Shown: positions 1 to 12,190 of the stretch, one piece after another | Numbering within the stretch: the stretch's first letter is position 1 | Layout: the number at the start of each line of letters is the position of its first letter | Assembly (NCBI GenBank): GCA_009739215.1 | Contig: VSJF01000007.1 | Span: forward strand, 1,488,001 to 1,552,000 | Length of the DNA stretch: 64,000 bases | Reading direction: 5' to 3' | Origin: Floccularia luteovirens | Taxonomy: Eukaryota > Basidiomycota > Agaricomycetes > Agaricales > Squamanitaceae | Position numbers and translations under genes: made by a program | The notes under the pieces: generated by a model | Databases searched by the model: none | Told to the model about the DNA's origin: nothing | What the model saw: only the letters and a program-made list of their open reading frames with translations

Positions 1-1328
1 TGCATGTGGAAATTCATGCATGATTGAGCGTTTTGGGGGGATGCTTGGATTAGGAGAAGCAAAGTATCTTATCTGTGAAAGATGTTTGAATGATATCCCA
101 ACAAGACTTTATAAGCCACTGTGAGAATGGAACAGGATTGTAAAAGGAGCTCTGATATATTGTGAATGCAGGATCTAGCAGAGTGATAGCCATTCAAATT
201 GACCAAGAATAGCAACAACATATGGTTTTTTGTCCCTGATCAATGATCATGTGAGCACCTCACTACCATGTGAATGCGTTCTTGAATGCATCTGTACCTT
301 ATGTTGTTGGTATGGATCAACCCTCACTTTTTGGAACTGAACTAAAATTGGGGCAATGAGAGGCGCCAATCTTATAGCTATCCAATGTCGAAAGATTCGC
401 TGCGGGTAAGAAAGATGACATAAGGATCGGCCCCCGTTCTAAAAACTACGTGAGTTTTGATGGATGGGTGAAACTTTCTGAAAAACGCGCACTTGCTTGT
501 GTTACTAGTATGCAGCACAATTGAATGATCATGGTTCCCTTAACATAGCGAAACGACACGATAGATCGCAGCAGTAACTGCTTCGAATGCCTGGCGGGTT
601 CACACCCGGATCCATTCACAAAGACCTGTAGGAGCTTCACAATCCGGAGAAGATAGGGCATTCTGGTAACACTGGATACATTCAGGGATTTACGGGACTC
701 GCCGCAAACTTGTATCCGGCCTCTTTCAATAGGAGGAAGGTTGGATGAGAAAGCGAAAAAGATTACGTTCACGAACCATGGCATCTTGCGGTAAAATTTC
801 CCTATCCCTCATACGTACATACAGCGCGGATCCCTAAAACGAGAGACTTCGTCGTGGTCGTTATTTTGGTGAATGTACGTTTCTTGTGACATCTGCGAAA
901 TGAAGTCCTGATGTTGAACTGCCAGTCAGTACCAGTGTAATACACAAGCGTCATATATCACGGAAGGGTGTTTGTTATGTTATATCCCGAATAATGCCCG
1001 AGAGCTGAAAGACGTTCTGCAGCTGAAGAATAAGTACAAGAAAGAAGGGTACTGTAGTCTTGCAATTTACAAAGCTATTGCTTTTCCTGGATAAATCACA
1101 ATTCAATGCACTAAAAATATACAAACTATCCCAAAACAAGGTTGAAATCTGTCTCTGGTGACGTTCGAACATGTAGCGTTACATAAATTTACCTTTCGTC
1201 CTCGTGTTTGACATGCTCATCCATGCAGTTTGAAAGTGCCACTATATAAGTGCAAGTTTTCAAAATCTCATCCTACACTTTACACTACACTACACTCTAC
1301 ACTCTACTACTAAAGGTCTAATATATAT
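1..1328. other. Intergenic, no gene seen
   Basis: Only short open frames without family resemblance are present on either strand, the longest about 110 codons on the minus strand at 446-784. The right end is the promoter of the downstream GTPase: a TATA-like tataa lies at about 1243-1248, followed by a TACACT-rich tract. Confidence 0.5.
1273..1311. repeat. TACAC/TCTAC-rich simple tract in a 5' leader
   Basis: Imperfect short tandem units of the type TACACT and CTCTAC run up to about 18 bases before the start codon at 1329. It lies 30-70 bases after a TATA-like element, so it is probably the pyrimidine-rich leader of the GTPase transcript. Confidence 0.55.
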
Positions 1329-2487
1329 ATGGGTTTCCTATCCGGCGCCAAAGCAATCGGCCCCGAAAAGGTGGAAAAGGACGATATTATTATTGCGTAA
1401 ATGACACTTTCATTGTAACTCCAGGAGAATTAACAATAAACCTCCATTATATAGCATCATGGGTCCGACGGGGTCAGGAAAGAGCAATGTAGGTCAACAA
1501 TTTATTTCCGTAATCACTAGCTCATTGTATCTTAGTTGATCGAAAAAATAGTTGGAGATGGTGTCAAACGTGCAGGAGATAGCCTTGGTTCACAAACGGC
1601 CAAGGTTCAGGCAACGAGGATCACCTACAAAGGTGGAAAACTAGTGGTGGTGGACACACCCGGCTTCGATGACACGAACAAGTCCGATATGGAAATACTA
1701 AGTATGATCAATGCTTGGCTCGAGAAGACGTTGGTGTCAAATCTGCTAAATCTTGAGTGAAGTGGTAATAATCTAACCTCTGAAATAGATACAGAAAGGG
1801 CGTCAAGTTGTCTGGTATACTGTATCTCCACCGCATCACGGACAATCGCATGACTGGGGCAGCGCACAAAAACTTGAGAATGTTCGGAGAACTTTGCGGT
1901 GATGCGGCAGCGCAACGAGTGATTATGGTGACGACAATGTGGGATAGTAAGCGTGCGGACCCCACCATCGCAGAGAAACGCGAGAAGGAACTAATGGAGA
2001 CCCTCTGGAAGACGATGATTGAACACAAATCATCATGTGCCCGATTCTATAATACGCAAGATTCCGCATTGGGCATTGTAGACATGATCATCCAAAAGGA
2101 GAAAGAAAGAGAAACGTTACTGTTGCAGGAGGAGGTCGTGGAGATCGGCAAACAGCTCAACGAAACCCAGGCGGGAAAGGCCTTGTACACCACTCTTCAG
2201 AAACTTCTGTCAGAGCAAAGGGAAACTGTTCGCCTTCTTTCTGAACAGGCTGCTAAACAGGACAATCCCATGCTGAAAAAACAGTTGGACGAAGAACTAG
2301 ATAGAATCCAGCAAGAGTTCCAAAGTACTTTTAACATTGCCAAGTCGATGAAGATTTCGTGGACTCGGAAGTTCGTCCTGTGCTTTCTACGGAAAGCCAA
2401 CTCTGTGAGTTCTTGAAGATGTGAAAGATGTGAACCTCTTCTGATTTATTCATAACTACTTCTCAGAACCCTCTCCATCTTGGATGA
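1329..2487 (+). CDS. AIG1-like P-loop GTPase with C-terminal coiled coil
   Basis: Five exons (1329-1396, 1455-1488, 1536-1729, 1789-2404, 2467-2487) give a protein of 310 residues. The G1 loop reads GPTGSGKSN, and exon 2 carries almost nothing but this loop. The switch II/G3 box is VVDTPGFDD, and a later hydrophobic strand ends in TTMWD, the usual fungal form of the G4 region in AIG1/Toc34-like GTPases. Residues after about 200 are Glu/Gln/Lys/Leu-rich and look like a coiled coil. No signal peptide or clear membrane anchor is visible. Such proteins are common multicopy families in Agaricomycetes, mostly of unknown role; GTP binding is inferred from motifs. The last exon adds only six residues. 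Confidence 0.8.
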
Positions 2488-3719
2488 TCTGATGAACCTG
2501 CGCTTTGGTTACTCCTAATGGAAAAAAAGGAGCAATGTCGGGTGACTCACAAATACGGAACACATTGATGTCATATACTATGGTAACAAGAAATACTGAT
2601 CTTTATTCTCTGTTGGGTGGTATCACTATAAGGCTAGGTAATTTAGGTAATTTATATATGTAACAACGGGGACATACCATATTACGCTATTTTATGGAAA
2701 GATTTGTCTGCCATAGGAGGCGTGATTTCCCGACACTTCCAAGATCTATAAGTATCGCTCCGATGCCCGCTGAAACAAAATTCAAGAGGCCTTAAATTAG
2801 GATGTGGTGTTACTGCATACTCACAAATATATATTTACGCGAAGGCAGTGCGGGGATGCAGAGAACACGAAGTTAACAGAGGGTTCAAAACATTGCGCGC
2901 GTGATCATTATGACTTGACTTGGTAGTTAGGACCCTGGGGCTATGCAGGGTTTGCACGGGTGCTCAGAGAAGGAACGGCCCCAAAATTGATGTGCTTACA
3001 ATTTGACGTAGATATGGAGCCATTTGTCTTCCGTATATAGGCCGACTACAATGTATGACTATGTATCAAATATAAGGCGTCTATTGACCAGTTCCAGTAA
3101 ATGTAGGCAGGACTAAAACTGACGAAGTTTTGATTAGGAGCATTGAATAAAAGAGTAACGGTGTATAATACTAGTAGCCACATGACGTTTAGTTTAAAAT
3201 CTCGGCTCGAACGTTAAGCATAGATTTGATACCAACTAAACGCCGCAGTGCAAGTCGTGGTATGTTGATAGCGTGACCTGCATTTACAGCAGAGCCTGCG
3301 GACTTGGGTCTGTGCATGGGGAAGAATTTCCAAACGATAGACCCTCGTTGACTATGATGACGCACGTTGAAGATGAGCTAGGTATAGAACGGCGTGTAGA
3401 CGCCGGTTGAGTTGAGCTGCGTGGTTGATGGGCTGTGATGGCCGCATTGCAGGGACTGTATCTACTTAGATACGAAATATTAGAGGCTTGGTATGTGGGG
3501 TGGAGAAAGGAAGAGCTATAAGGGCATAGGGCTTGGTAATTGGTGTTAACGGTGTTGAGTAGCGATAAGAAGCTGTTTTGAATTGAATACGGGTGTTGAC
3601 TACTTCAACTTGATCTTGTCGCTTACAACCATCCGACCATCCTCCTACCAACACAATCACAACTTTCACTCCTCTTCCTCAAACCACCACCATATTACTT
3701 TCTTATTTCTTTCTCTTTC
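2488..3719. other. Intergenic, no gene seen; may hold the 5' exon of the RhoGAP gene
   Basis: No convincing coding sequence was found. The RhoGAP gene that follows has no in-frame ATG at the start of its first recognisable exon, so a short leader exon probably lies somewhere around 3350-3650. I could not place it. Confidence 0.4.
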
Positions 3720-6151
3720 GTGCTGGCGCTGCCTTCATCCCAACCACCGCCCCCGCCAGTCAAAACCCGCGGCAAACTTGGCGGGCTCTTCAAGCGTCCT
3801 GTCCTTCGTCGCCATACCTCGCCCGTTGATCCAACTGCTCCAGAACACGATCGTATTCACCATCTCATTCGTGGTTACACAGAAACGGACATTGCTCGCA
3901 CAAACACCCCTCACATCTCCCCCCAAATCCAAACACACGAACAGATGCTCGCTCAGACCCACCATATTCCGGCGCAGCATTCACACCCACCGCCCACCAA
4001 GGCAAGCCTCAAGGCGTGGTGGAACCATTTTGCCTTCGTACAACGTACCAAGAAAGACGTTGAGTTGCATCATCATTACAATCCAGGTAAGTTCCACTCC
4101 CTATGCCATGATTTCATCGTGTGTATAGTTTACTCCCCATTTCCACTTCTTTCCGTGGCTTCTGTTCCATTTTCTTGTATTTTGCTAGGTTTCGAGCTAT
4201 CTGACTTTTACTTCCGTATTGACATTCTCCACAATTACAGTTGACACCACAGATCATCCCGTTTTTGGAAGACCACTCAAGGAGAGCCTCCGCTATGCTA
4301 GCGTCCAGATATCTACTGCAAACTCAACAGGAGAATTATATGTCTGGGGTTATATTCCTGTAGTAGTGGCCAAATGGTGAATTCTCAGTTTTATTTTGTT
4401 TTATTATCATCATCCCTTCAAGGACCGATATATTTCTGTTTCTGAGTGTCGCGTCTGCACATTAGACGCATTCTTTGGTTTTCGTTTGAAACCTCTCTTA
4501 ATTAATCATTACTCCATTCCATTTCGTCATTATTTGTTACTGTAAGCTGACTTGTACTCCAGTGGCCTGTATTTGAAGGAGAATGGTACGTTCCAACACT
4601 ACGTACTGAGCCACACCCAACACCGCCTTTGCCCCCACAGCCACCGAAGTCCCAGGCACGTTCCGGGTGAGCGGTTCGAATAAAAGAATGCGAGAACTGC
4701 AAGCTCAGTTCGAAACGCCACCAAGAGTAGGTTTTTCACCATTCCAAAATAGGCAGTTCGACATTACTTACCAAGGGATTTTCATCCAGTACGGCAAGTC
4801 CCTCGATTGGAGGAAGGAAACCTACACCACACATGACGTCGCGAGTGTATTCCGACGGTATCTTACACAAATGCCTGTGTGTATCCCATATTCTTTAACT
4901 ATATACTTGTTTCTAATATTCATTGTAGGAACCAGTAATACCATATGACATGTATCACAATGTGGGTTTGCACAGTTTCTAAATTGTTTTGCACGACCTA
5001 AGCTTTCCACCCTAGTTTCGAAATGCCCTACGTAGGCTTATAATTCCTCACTAATGACGCGTCTTCTGATCCATAACGAAATAGTCAATAATCCAACACA
5101 AGAGACACTAATATCAACTTACAAGGAGCTTATACGACAAATGCCTCGTGCTAATCAATATCTTCTTCTTTACGTCTTGGATCTTCTTTCCGTGTTTGCC
5201 CGTAAAAGCGATAAAAATTTGATGACTGCAGCTAGTATGTTGTTAAAGCGGTCACGCCTTAAAGCTTGTTGATCTTTTTATTAGATTTAGCAGTTATCTT
5301 TCGTCCGGGGTTGATTTCACATCCTCAACACGAGATGTTACCCCATGAACACCCATTAAGTCAACGGGTGCTCGAATTCTTGATTGCACAACAAGATTGG
5401 TTTATGCTCGATATTCCTAAGCCCCAACCGCCTACTCCACCAATACCAGCATGGAATTTCAAAAACACGCCTAGTGGTGATGCAAGGGGGAGAGAGGTGA
5501 GACAGAACACAGAACAAGGCAGAGTGCATATACAAGATTCCGGAAGAGAGAGGGGGATGGCTGGTAATGAAAGGGGTAACGCGCGCCCCTCACCGCGTCT
5601 TCCAAATTTGGTACCAACCCGAGCCATGTCGGATATCGATGAGGTGATGCTTGTTAGCCCGGATGAGCAATCTCAATTAGGCGGGGACTGGAATATGATT
5701 TCGAAAGAAGTTGGTATGAATCCTGTGGGTGATAACATAAGAGAAAGGGAGCAAGTGGAGCGGTTGAGAATGATCCGTCGGCAGATAAAATTGAAGCATG
5801 GAGGTTAGTTTCATTTCGTGTTATGATGCTTAGTTTCTGATGCATCTACATATACCCACTTGTTAACTAGATAAACAAGGGCTCTTAACAGAAGGCGATA
5901 TGTCTCCTCCACCTGACAGTGCAGGCCCGGTAGAGAAGGGGCCTGATTTGCATGCTGTTGGAGTAGTCCGCAGGCGGACACTGCCAAATTCACGGCGAAG
6001 AGACGACTCCGATGTTGCTGCTATAAGCCCTCTTTCAGCAAAGGCGAATCCTCCAGAGCGAGAGCGTTCAAAAGTTCTCAGAAAAAATAAGCGTATCTCC
6101 CTGGCAGCTGATCGTGGACCTCACTCGCAACAGTCGTCAGGGAACGAATGA
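3720..6151 (+). CDS. Rho GTPase-activating protein, Sac7/Bag7-like
   Basis: A multi-exon gene whose spliced product contains a full RhoGAP domain. The core begins GYIPVVVAKCGLYLKEN. The arginine-finger region is GTFRVSGSNKRMREL, and later landmarks include FRRYLTQMPEPVIPYD and NLAVIFRPGLISHP. RhoGAPs accelerate GTP hydrolysis by Rho1-type GTPases, and this arrangement matches yeast Sac7/Bag7, regulators of cell-wall and actin signalling. Splice sites are standard, e.g. donor 4087 with acceptor 4240, and an intron at about 5031-5081 with branch-like actaatgac. The N-terminus is Pro/His-rich and basic; the C-terminus is disordered. The true start is unresolved: the frame is open back to about 3600 without ATG, and the first in-frame ATG (3943) would discard plausible coding sequence. 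Confidence 0.85.
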
Positions 6152-9100
6152 GGTGAATAATACACGGTTTGCAAGATTTCCTAAAACCCAACAATGTCGA
6201 GAGCGAGCGTTGGCTTTGTTGCTTTGATTTTGTTGTTTGTTGTTGCCCTGGCATCGAGGGTATCACCATAACCTCTACACAATGCGATCCAAGCCGAATA
6301 TGTCCACGGAGGCACGGCGACATCCTAAGTGCTCTCAAGCCCTCCCACCCTATTTCTATTTTACCCCTACTCCGCAGTATCATACGATGGTATGGACGAC
6401 ATCGCCTTCCGACCGAGCCACCCCCTTCTATATTCAGCATTGCGTCCTTACCTTCCCCCTATCATATATATCACATTCGCATCACAAACTGCATTTCTAA
6501 TGTCACGCAAAGCACGCTCCCTCAGTTCCGTCATTGTTGTAGACTTTCCTTTCGTTTCCCAAATATCCTCAGGCGTCCTTCACCCTTTTGTGGTATACCC
6601 CCGACAGTGACGTAACATTATGCAGTCCTTCGGCCTTAACGAACACTAGCTATTTATTGATGCGTACTTCTCGCGTCCCCCCCATGCTGCAGTTATATGG
6701 CAGTATCATATTGTGCTGCAAAGCCAAGTCTGATATTATAGTAATATCGCTGTGGTTGTATGCTGGTGAAACTTTAGCATTAGGCGCTAGAGCATGTCTC
6801 CGGGATTGTATTCTTTATTTTTCTTGATCCAGTGTCTTACGTTTAGTAGGGTAATATGATATTAATGACATGTAAAATGATTTCAGACACTTCTACTTTG
6901 CTACTACCAAACTTATACGAATGATAACGAATAGTAGATACATTACATTACGTGGATTTATTTAATTGCATTATCCTTTATATAAAGCTGGCCTGGACCA
7001 AGATATAGAATTACGTGGTATATGAATATGCAGAAGCGGTTTCTCCGATGCAACGAGTATATATGGCTTTCAAATTAACAAAGCAGGGTGTGTAGAGTGT
7101 GAGTGGTTCGGCTTGTAATGATATATTAATTTAAAGTCCTGAAACTAGTTACTCCGTTAACTTTATAAACGTCACACGTAAAATGAAAATTGGTGGAAAA
7201 CGCACTTGTGAGTGGCAGCTTGCTTGAAATTCATCATCATGAAGTTCAAGCGAATACACAGTAGCTATTTTTGGTCACTTGCGATCCGTCACATTCCCCG
7301 TTCGGCCGCTCGTCACTCACATCTTCTGGACGAGTAACAGTAGATATGAGGGAGAGGATGTTACTGAATGCGTCCTTTTATTCTTGTTGGGAATGAATCA
7401 TTTGTTTAACCTCATTGTTGTCATTTTATAAGTTCTTGAAATAAGCTCGGGGCCAGGGTTTTATTGCTATATTTACCAGTCTCTCGCAGTAGATGAGGCA
7501 TAGGGCACATCTCATCTCGTCCGTTCGCTGGAATGGTTCATTGGAAACCCGGAGTTGTATATGATTAAATAAAAACGAAGCCGGTTGGCAGTTGCCAGGA
7601 AATAAATTTAAAACATCGTTCAGTCAAAGAGTCGCGGTGAAGTCGGTCTTTTATCATTGATTGTCACTGATGGTCCCAATTCAATCGTTGGCCGGTATAC
7701 CAGGAGGTAGCCGTGGGGATGAGGAACAAGGGTCATCACGGGATGAGAAGTCCGTCCATGCAGTAGACGGTTTGCTGCTCTGCGATAAATTTGTTGATTC
7801 GATAGTTACTCCCAGGACCCTAGGAACGTGATTGGAGTCAGCCCATATCAGGTTGAAAACACAATCTTTTTGTTGTGCGCAGTTTCTTGATCTCGGCCAA
7901 TCCTACCCGTCCGTCAACGATTTTTTAGTTCAAAGTCACCCTTAAAAAACATGATTCTTTCGCTCGCCTTCCAATTTAGATGCTATACATTCAGAGCATT
8001 AGCCTTTACAGTGAAACCGGTTTGGTCTTCCGACTCCGACGAACCCGTCATCCCATCAAAACCTGAGAATAAAACCTCCATTTGGTGCATAAGTACCCGA
8101 TTGTGGGGATTCCCAAAATGTCGCTAGCGGACCCGGATTTGTCGGGATTAATGTTCAATCAAAATTAAAACCCACCTTACTTTTGTTTATTTTTAGATGC
8201 TCTTGATTGAATCACCGCGATGTTGCTCAAGGCTGTATGCAACCTCTTCCCCAAGTAGCGCTTGATTGTTGTCAGGCGTTAGCGTCACTTGTGGATATTG
8301 CTGCGGTACGGGTATTGTGTCCTTGGTCCTACTGGGGGTAATCTGCAACTGAGAGATCCGAAAACTCTAGGGCCACCATTTTTTTCCCATAAGCGCGACG
8401 CAGCAAATCAATGAAGCGTGGCATGTTATGAAGGGAAAACCGACGGCAACGGTTGGCCGAACTGGGGAATTTTGGGAGTTCCAATCAGTATTACTATTTA
8501 TTACGTACTTCCATCGTTACTGTCGATTCCTTATCCGTATCACTTGCCCTTTAATTCTGAATGAATCCATTTATTTGTGAAGAGAGGAACGGTTTAGAGG
8601 GCAGGTGGTTCTTGATATTTAGGGAGTTGGTATGAGTCTGGTAATTCCAAAGTATCTTTGCTTTAAATTGTGCAGTCACATGAGAAATCTCAGGCCAGCA
8701 ACAGAGTGCAGTATAGAAACTCGTGCGAAGTCCAAAAACAATAAGTGCTAGGTCCGTCTGTAGTGCAACTGTGTAAACAGATGTGAGGATACTTGTTAAT
8801 TAGAGGCAGTACACAGAAATAGGCCTGTAGATTTAGGCACAATTCTATTCCATTTGTCGCTCATCTGCATCATCTTCGAACCAGCGAACCGTTCATTAAT
8901 AGTCGCATCTAAATGTCATTTTAAATTAGTGTTACTTCTAGTATATCCTCACAGAAAGACCCGGCAGTATTTGCGTCACTTTCTGATACAAGCCTACGTG
9001 GCTATCTAGTCCTTCTGGGGCATATGAATGATGTCATTAAGCCGCAGAAGGGAACAATTGACATTGATGAAAGTTGTGAGCACCTGAATTTGTCGACTGG

Positions 9101-11507
9101 ATTCCTGCAACATAATTAGCACTCTCTTGAATAACGGGTGCAGAAACTACGCAGAATGACAAGGCTCCAATTTCCTTCCTAAGTACCCAAATTTGCCATC
9201 CTCATCACTGTTTTCTCCACTCAATCTGGAGTCGAGGGTGTGAGACTTCAGTCAGTCGAGAGTCTGTGCACGTGGCAACACCTTTTGCACCATCGTTTAT
9301 GCCGTGCATCCTCGTACCGTCGCATAAAAATAACGAGTATGTTAGGTATTTCAAATCACTGTAAAAAAATACAAGAGTCCATAGGGGCTACCTTATAGTA
9401 GAATTAATGATTTTTTATGCTATGTGGTTTAAATGGTTTAGACACTTTTTGAATATCAACGGAATCCAGAGCATCCTGAATAAGGATTGCTGGACAAGTA
9501 GTAACGAGAAGAAGATTTGAATATCTACATAAAGACATACACCAATTGCTCAGCCTTGTTCTATGCTGGTTGAGCCATACACTCGTCCAGAGCATCCGTG
9601 ATTGTTTGTCACAGGTGAGGTGAGAGGCAAGTCTCTAGAGGCTTCATGATGAGATCTTTGAGTCAGGATTCGAATTTCTGGCTGTACTTGCATTAGTGGT
9701 AGCTGCAATATGAAGATAAATGTCGAGATCTGTGATGGTGTAGATTTATGCTGTCTCGAATGCATATGATCGCATACGAAATAGCACAAAACACAGTTGC
9801 ATCATGCTCGAGCTCATCTTTGAGTGGGTGACAAGACGAGATGATAAATTTTCGGCATCGACCGAATCGGAATCCAAAATCCGTCAAAATGGCTTAAGTT
9901 AGCGGACTGCAAGAACATTTGAAGAAATGGGTATATACATAGTCCACACAACTAAGCCATCTTCGATTTCTTCCACGCATCACCATATATATTGAATTTT
10001 ACCAGCGCCACCGGCTTATAGTATGTACTCCAAATTTTCCAAGGATCAGCTGCGACGTGGTGTTACGTTCGTCATGCGAAGGAATTGTACCACTGATGCG
10101 GAACTAGAATCAGCTCCAATTGTACGAGTGTTCCACTATTTAGTCCATTCCACATGATGACGAGTTTCATTGTGATCGTGTTGGTGCGTTAATCTAAGAA
10201 ATGCATTTTGTGGTACTGCTGGGCTAAATATAATGTGCTAAATATAATGATTTAACTCTAGAAATGCTTGCGTTAGTTAAAGCTATTCACTCAAAAAATG
10301 GTCTTGAAGGCTATATTGTACATCTTCTGTTCCCAGTAATGTACTAAATCAAGTCTTGAGCGTCTCACTACAAGGGCTCGATTTCTTTGTAGAGTCGGCT
10401 ATCGCGTGACATTTTAAACTTAGGGATTTTTTTTACAAGCTAGGCAAATGGATTTTTTACATAACCCTAATACATAAAAATGTTATGGTTCGGAAGTTTG
10501 ATGAGAGTAAAAGCCGTGTAGTATCATGCTGCCGGGATAATACTTGGTTATTGGTGGCTGACGATCCCAAGGTATATCAACGAGCGATGGTGGATTTTTC
10601 CCAAATATTTTCAAATGACATTGACGGTACCAAAAAAGGACGACAAACAACAAGGTATATACTGCAACGACAAACGACTAAATGAATACAGATAAAAGAG
10701 GGCAGACGGTGGTTTAAGGCGATGGGTGTATAATCAAGCAACGATGCGCTCAGTAACAAGAACCCGCTGAAAGAAAATCTGTCAATTATTGCTTTATCGC
10801 GACTGGCAAGAACTTGAAACCTGCAATTTATAACGGCAGACTGTAGCTGGACAGCCTAAGCAATGACGAGATTAAGATTGCTTGGGAAACTAAAATCTTG
10901 GTAACATTTTCCAAAAAAGATTGCCGAACTCGCGCCTTTCTTGGGATTTGTGCAAGCCTTACGACAAGGAATTGATATCACGGGATAGTTCTCAGGAGGC
11001 AAGATGGGTACTGTAATACGTGTACATTTGTATTCTTATACAGTTGTAAATATCCCAATAATTTGAGACTCTGGAAGAGTCGGAAAGATGCATGCAATAA
11101 GGGCGTCGGCGAATGATGGATTCCATAACCCGCAATGCAGAAAAAAAATAGACAGTGTGCGAAGGTCGAAGTTGTATGAGGAGTTGAAGTGATGCAATGC
11201 TGTGACGAGAATGCGAAGATATGGTTGAATGCGCGATGGTCGACGATGAGAGATTATAATCCACTAAACTTTCTATCAGTACTTGTTTTGAAAATATTTT
11301 TATCCAACTTACATATCAATAGCTCTACGGCGACAGTGTTTTGCAAAAGCTTGCAGCTTAAGCGACGATGCAGTAGGCATTGTTGCCATAACCGCTTCCG
11401 GGGGTCTCTTCGCTCACTGGAATCTCAACCTCCTCAACTTGAGATTGAGTTGAGAAGATAGTAATGAGAGAAACGAAGGAGTCCATGATTTTGTGAGGAG
11501 AGTTGAT
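6152..11507. other. Long intergenic region, no gene supported
   Basis: More than 5 kb with no open frame that resembles a protein family and no exon chain I could join. Stop codons are dense in all frames between about 6.9 and 9.4 kb. The first 600 bases are probably the 3' flank of the RhoGAP gene. A small tandem duplication (gctaaatataat twice, 10223-10248) is visible. No terminal repeats, poly-A tails or transposase fragments were recognised. It could contain noncoding transcripts or decayed mobile DNA beyond recognition. Confidence 0.5.
10223..10248. repeat. Two-copy 14-bp tandem repeat
   Basis: The unit gctaaatataat plus gt/ga occurs twice in direct succession in AT-rich intergenic sequence. 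It has no evident function. Confidence 0.6.
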
Positions 11508-12047
11508 TTAAGAGAGTGGTTTTGATGATTGAGAAGTAGTTATGAGCTTGGTGGTTGTTCGCAACTTCGACATCGTTTTATAGGCATTGCTGGAAAGCAA
11601 GATCAACTTCTTCAGTCCCACAAGAATGTTGACCATGCAGCAAAGATCAATCCATCCAATTGTTTCAACGCAGTGAAAAAATAGATTGCTCATTGCAGAC
11701 TCGATAAGATGTCCAAAGACAATAACAGGGTCGTTAGTGCGAGCATACCAGAAGCTGTACAGAAATAGATAGATAGACACAATAAGAGTTGCTGGCAGCA
11801 GTTCCTGCTGTGGCTTGGAGAACAAAAAGCGGCGTCCTGTTTAGGTCGTTTCATGACTTACGTAATCTGTACCCGACAAAGTTCTGTCACAAGCAATGCA
11901 TAAACAGATCATCCCGGATAGCAATCTAATACAGAATGGTGTGAGAGTGATAAAAAGGGTATCGGTGTTTCCATTACCACCTTGACCAGGTGTGTTCCGA
12001 GCATCATGCATCATGGTCGTGAGGAAGTTTGAAACTTGGAGATACAA
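11508..12047 (-). CDS. Possible hypothetical membrane protein (tentative)
   Basis: Two minus-strand open stretches can be joined by a roughly 47-nt intron (donor GTAAGT near 11866, acceptor AG near 11820, branch-like cctaaac). The product would have two or three strongly hydrophobic segments, e.g. around LIVSIYLFLYSFW and IDLCCMVNILVGLKKLILL, suggesting a multi-pass membrane protein. I do not recognise the family. No clear ATG context is present: the first methionines are in TTMMHDAR, with codons 5' of them open but starting TTG. Both ends are uncertain and it may be partial or a chance frame. Confidence 0.3.
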
Positions 12048-12190
12048 TCACAGTCACAGTGAAGTCCAAGTGACAGTACCTCGATCACATGACCAAAACG
12101 CGCTCTGAACAAATTGCAAGGAAGATGAACCATCACCAAATTTGGACAGTTCAACTTTCTTCGACCACAAACATTTTCTAATACTCAATC

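Noticed and set aside
446..784. 112-codon minus-strand open frame as a gene
   Set aside because: No family resemblance, no joinable exons and composition typical of a chance frame.
3583..4128. Long plus-strand frame overlapping the start of the RhoGAP gene
   Set aside because: It is a shifted frame over the real RhoGAP exon; only the other frame splices into the RhoGAP domain.
6169..6615. 148-codon plus-strand frame after the RhoGAP gene
   Set aside because: Begins in the 3' flank, pyrimidine-rich low-complexity translation, overlapping frames equally open.
9655..9690. gattcgaat box resembling a tRNA B box
   Set aside because: No matching A box or cloverleaf could be built around it.
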